Positions 59,870 to 64,000 of a DNA stretch of 64,000 bases are shown piece after piece. The notes under the pieces are model-generated. The model ran no database searches and was not told the origin of the DNA. It saw only the letters and a list, made by a program, of their open reading frames with translations. Source of the stretch: Hymenolepis diminuta (taxonomy: Eukaryota > Platyhelminthes > Cestoda > Cyclophyllidea > Hymenolepididae); NCBI GenBank assembly GCA_900708905.1, contig CAADRB010000001.1, positions 4,169,929-4,233,928 of the forward strand, read 5' to 3'. The translations under genes were made by a program, and so were the position numbers. The first letter of the stretch is position 1. Each line of letters starts with the position of its first letter.

Positions 59870-60480
59870 TAGTTTGATACATTTTTCCTTATGTCCTCGT
59901 TCGTCACACGATTTACAACAATAAGATTTTTACAGACACAATCTAGCAAAGTACAAATCATTACAAAGCCAGCATTCAGTAAGAGTTTTACAGAGTAGAA
60001 ACGTTTTGTAACACAATTTAACGAGAAATTCTATCGACATACTTGACCCTACTAGAATTCTCTTGATTTATGCCACTGTCACAATTGACGTTTAATTTTC
60101 TGCATTCATTAACAAGACCCACTAAGGCGATTTTATCACTCTCTTTGAGCATTTTTAGTCTTGAAAGTTAACATCAGTTTGTTAAAGTTTAAAAGACCAC
60201 TAAAATAGCAGAAATTTAAAATAATCATTCAAAATTTAAGAAAAATCAAAGAATTCGAAAGCACTACTTAGACAGCAATCACGTTTTTTAGTAAGAGAAA
60301 TACAAGTAAAAGCACTTTCGAAGTTCAGAACACTTTTTTACCTAATAATCCAGAGAGAATCAAAACAGTTTCGTCGAAGGTAATGTTCAAAATAGTCCTA
60401 GCATTGATGAAATCATTGAGCTTTTCATTTCTGGCCGTTTCTAGCCTCCTGTAACAACGGTTTAAATTTCATATAATATA
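59870..60480 (-). mobile_element. Ty3/Gypsy Gag remnant (copy 2)
   Basis: Minus-strand fragments: near 60475-60360, RRLETARNEKLNDFINA and FDETVLILSGLLGKKV (capsid region); near 59990-59880, CWLCNDLYFARLC and CKSCDERGHKEKC (nucleocapsid, the CCHC box one residue short). The zinc-knuckle segment is clearly the same family as copy 1 near 49 kb, where YWL-stop-NELYLARFC stands in the same place. Multiple stops make it a pseudogene. Flanking sequence from about 59,050 to 60,880 probably belongs to the same element. Confidence 0.65.
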
Positions 60481-61075
60481 GGATATCAGGGATATCTCTT
60501 TAGTAAACATGCCTAGACTTTTCAAACCAGTAAGCAAAGGTTTTGATCCGCTTCTGGGTCATAGTAAAGTTCATTAACTTGTGGAACCAGAATAATCTGT
60601 TTTGGTTTTCTAGTTCATAGTTTAGGAAACTTTTCCTTCAACTTTATTAGATTCCCCTGCTATTTCTTCAGCAATAATCTATGACATTTCTAACGTTACT
60701 TCAGAAAAATTCATTTTTTTAGGATACGCTCGAATTCCTTAATATTTAGTGGCATTTTAAAATTATTCAAATCCTGGAGTTTTGAAGTTTTCCGCCAACT
60801 TTTGTTATTTAAAAGTCAAAATCTCAGCCAAAGAAGAAGAAAATAACGTAAATTCTTGTTGCTACAGTAAAAATCTTTTTTTGTTTCAGAGTATTGCAAT
60901 TAATAATAGTTCATTTTGATAATTTAGGTAATATGAATCATTTAAATAAAGCTAAAAAAGCATAAAATAAAACTTATTTCTCCAAGGGAAAATATTAAAT
61001 AAGTATTAATAATTATATTCTCTCCTTAACACTTTACTAATGCAACTTTCTCAACCTTATTAAATCTCATCAGAA

Positions 61076-61155
61076 ATGGTGCGTCCGCTGGCCACAGTGC
61101 TTCCGATTTCAATCGGTATTGTATTTGATATTTCTGGATCCAAAACGAATCGCCG
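61076..61155 (+). CDS. candidate first coding exon, unidentified
   Basis: ATG at 61076, preceded by an acceptor-like TCATCAG, opens MVRPLATVLPISIGIVFDIS and ends at a strong donor (CG|gtgagt). GC content is above that of the surroundings. No continuation exon was found, and it may instead be retroelement sequence next to Gag copy 2. Confidence 0.25.
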
Positions 61156-62485
61156 GTGAGTCTAATTCTGTCTTTGCTAGAACAAAACGTGCTTTTGAAT
61201 TCTGATATTTTCTCGAAAGTTTTCAGTATAAGACCGTTGGTAACACTAACAAAGCATCACCAATAAAAGAATAACAGACCTTAACATTCGACAATAGGCT
61301 GATGCTCACATGAATCAATGGTGAACTTTCAGGAAAAGTTTGATGCATATATATTCGTATTTACCTATCTCGAGATCGCAGTAATCTTTAATCATTTATA
61401 ATAATAGTACGTAGGTACTTTTGTAATCAGTTTTAAAGCAGGTGAGGCAAATTATGTGGCATATATTATCTAAACTCGAACACCGTATTCTTATTAAAGA
61501 ATTAAAATGACTTTGATTCCTTTCGGCATAGTTTTTTAGGTATTTCGATAAAAAGCTCCTTTGTTGATAGAAGGATAAACTTTTAACAATCACTATCATG
61601 TCAAAGTCTTACGTTAAAGCAAACTATGGAAAAAAGACTGATTTTGGTGCTAAGAAAATAACAGGTGTCTTCATTGACTGGATGGCAAATATTAAACCTG
61701 ATATTACCCGATGCTTCATACCATCCGAAGAATAATATCAAAATAATTTCTTTGACCTGAACAACTGTATCTTCATCAAGCAATCTGTAAAGGCGTCATT
61801 TAGATCAAGGGATTGGGGAGGAACAAAAGAGACTGACTGATTAATTTTTCGCTGCTAAATTCACTCGTCATCTATCATTTGGAAATGTTTCTTATCATGG
61901 TACATAAATAAACTATTGTTCAAAATCGGTATTCTTTTGGAAATTCTATGCACGAAAGTGCTGGTTGAACCCACATGACGTTTTAATTTAAGCTCAGAGT
62001 TTCCATTTCAGTTTAAAATAGAGATTGATTATGAATTTAAGTCACAAAAAATAGCAATTTTGCCTTGGCGGTTTGTAATGAAAACGCATATAATGTGAAA
62101 ATAAATATGATACTCATTAACCGTACTTTCCTAAGGGATGGAGCAATTCTCCCCTTAAAAGCAGAAATGCATTTAAAGGACTTACAATTTGAGTAGCTCG
62201 ATATGTTTAGTGTAACGTGTTTGAAGAAATCATAAATTTTATCGTGGATTCGTGATTGGTTTAACACCAAAAGCATCACGTCATTTTAGTAAAATAGAGA
62301 AAGCTATAATAGCTCTATTAATAGAATAAAACGGACTTCCAAAATCTGATACTATATTTTAAATAAACAATTCAACTATAATGGATTTTGCTTCCAACTT
62401 TTATAGGTAATAATTTAAATCTTAAATAATCATCTTATTTTTACTGATTTTGAACATATCACAGTCTTAGGAATGAACTATTTTT
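61156..62485. other. no recognisable gene
   Basis: AT-rich. Short open frames only. Confidence 0.4.
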
Positions 62486-62489
62486 GAGA

Positions 62490-62760
62490 CCTGTGGGGTT
62501 CACAATGCTAACAAGACTGATTGAATCACGTGCGGTAGAACTCACCACGGGAAGTGCGGCCATGTAACCGGTCGCGTTGAGATCAAGCGCGGCCGTGTGT
62601 GCAGAGACCTGCCCAACCAATCAGCAATCAAGATCCCTGCAGCCCAGCATGGTTTTGTATTTAATGACTAAGCTTTTACGAAAAATCAACGAAGTGGTCA
62701 ATAAACCCTCTCCACTCAGTATCTTACCGGTTCTTACCATTTTGGGCATAGTTTAGCTAA
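62490..62760 (+). mobile_element. possible solo LTR
   Basis: This GC-richer island begins near TGTGGGGTTCACAATG (62491). It contains promoter-like elements (CCAACCAATCAG near 62610, GTATTTAATGACTAAGC near 62655) and a polyadenylation signal (CAATAAACCCTC at about 62700), and its composition ends near TTTTGGGCA (62748). The order of CAAT, TATA-like and AATAAA fits an LTR. No partner LTR is in the window. Confidence 0.35.
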
Positions 62761-64000
62761 TTTGGGAGTGAATTAATAATAGAGGACTCTACGAGAGGCT
62801 ACTTGGACTGCTAGGAGGATTACTTAGGTGTAGCAAAAGAATTATTGGTGTAGCATCCGCTACAGACCTTATGATCTCGCAGTGTTTGTTGATTATAATC
62901 ATTGTTTCCAGGTGACTAAAAGAGAGGACGGAAAAGAGAGCCATTTTAATAAAAGAAATACGATATCATATATTTCATAAAATAATGGCATTGTATTTTA
63001 ACTATCAGAAGCAAAATTTTTACTCGAATTTTTATGATCAACCAAATCATTCAATCCCTTAAGCCGTATTTACTGGATGTATAGATGAATGGCTGACAAA
63101 CAACACCCAGAACATAGACAATTTCATTCGGAATGAAGTGTGGTAAGGCCAGAAAATATAAACAGTGACACGAGGAATAAATCCATCCTGTTGAGAATCT
63201 AAATAATTGCGATTTTTTAAATAAATTATTATGTAAATGAAAACAAATAAACTATTTCTTCCTTATAAACAATACTTCCTTCTAATTATTTTGTATATCT
63301 TGATGAATCTTAACCAGATATTTCAAATATTTTAAAGAAAAGTAAGTCTTCTGAACGCAGAAGGTCCTTTTCCTTATTTTAAGTTAAAAGATCACTACAT
63401 TTTGAAATTTAAGCTTCAAATCTCTATATTAAACTCAATTTAGCTAGAAAATAAGGTATTATTCTGTGCTTGCCGCTCAAATTATATTCAAAATTAATGA
63501 ATTTGATGTAACAGCAATTAATTCAAAATGAAGCCTACGTGAATGAATTTGCGTGAATGTATGATCAAAAGGGATAAATGCCTGAGGATTTCAAGCCTCA
63601 TAAATCCGTTTGAGAACTTTAATTTTCTTAAGTCCTCTTGAGTCTCCGATGGTTCAAATCAATGAAATCAATAACCTTTGGGCAGTCAATAAGCATCCGG
63701 CAATTTTGAACATATTAGATCTTCAAATAGATGATAAATCGATGAAAAGCAAATGTATTCCTTTTGGTATAGATTTTGCAGTAAATTTTGCTTACAAATA
63801 CCAATAAATATATTGCTGAAATAGCTGGAATGTGGATTTGACGTGAGAATGACAAAATTATCTTTGGTGTGGGTAGAAAGATCAGCGAGGACGCCTGCTA
63901 TGTTAAAGATCAGTTGATGGATTCATGTTCAAAAATGTGGACGGCTGATTGGCGGAATGGATGTTGAAATAATATGCTTTATAAGAAGAGCTTCAGAATA
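62761..64000. other. no recognisable gene
   Basis: AT-rich to the right edge. A 65-codon open frame at 63610-63807 (contains NNLWAVNKHPAIL) has reasonable composition but no recognisable motif or splice context. Confidence 0.4.

Overview
The window is eukaryotic, nuclear and AT-rich, with spliced genes, 39-nt introns and decayed DNA and LTR transposons. The best guess is a flatworm. The amidase gene is of the vertebrate/nematode/flatworm FAAH-1 type, introns are very short, and the unusual genes resemble the micro-exon genes (MEGs) known from schistosomes. The species cannot be named from sequence alone.

Left end (1-12,600): a minus-strand fatty-acid amide hydrolase gene (only its N-terminal half is found) lies head-to-head with TRAPPC4 (two exons, complete). 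After about 1.7 kb without recognisable content come two almost identical 824-bp direct repeats around a 1.2-kb spacer, in a patch visibly richer in GC than its surroundings. An internally deleted, frameshifted mariner element follows.

Centre (12,900-54,000): this is the interesting part. Three genes are built almost entirely from tiny exons whose lengths are multiples of three and whose introns all fall in phase 1. Gene A (minus, 39 exons, 735 aa) and gene B (plus, 35 exons, 869 aa) are divergently transcribed from a shared 1.8-kb region. Gene C (plus, 15-16 exons, 283-300 aa) lies 9 kb downstream of B. B and C share Cys-Gln-Pro motifs (VCQPVCQ type) on 51-nt exons. A and C share a 22-nt first coding exon about 60 nt behind a TATA box. 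A and B share a stop codon embedded in the AATAAA polyadenylation signal. I read them as one diverged gene family. The function is unknown; B starts with a hydrophobic signal-like segment, A and C do not. A partial gene (D) with three exons sits between B and C.

Right end (54,000-64,000): mostly non-genic, with a candidate small secreted peptide, a candidate 3' exon, a hAT transposase remnant, LTR-like GC-richer segments and a second Ty3/Gypsy Gag remnant of the same family as one at 48-49.6 kb. No RNA gene or CRISPR array was seen.

Splice sites were called by eye from GT/GC...AG signals and reading-frame continuity. In several exons of B, and a few of A and C, frame was used to choose between sites.
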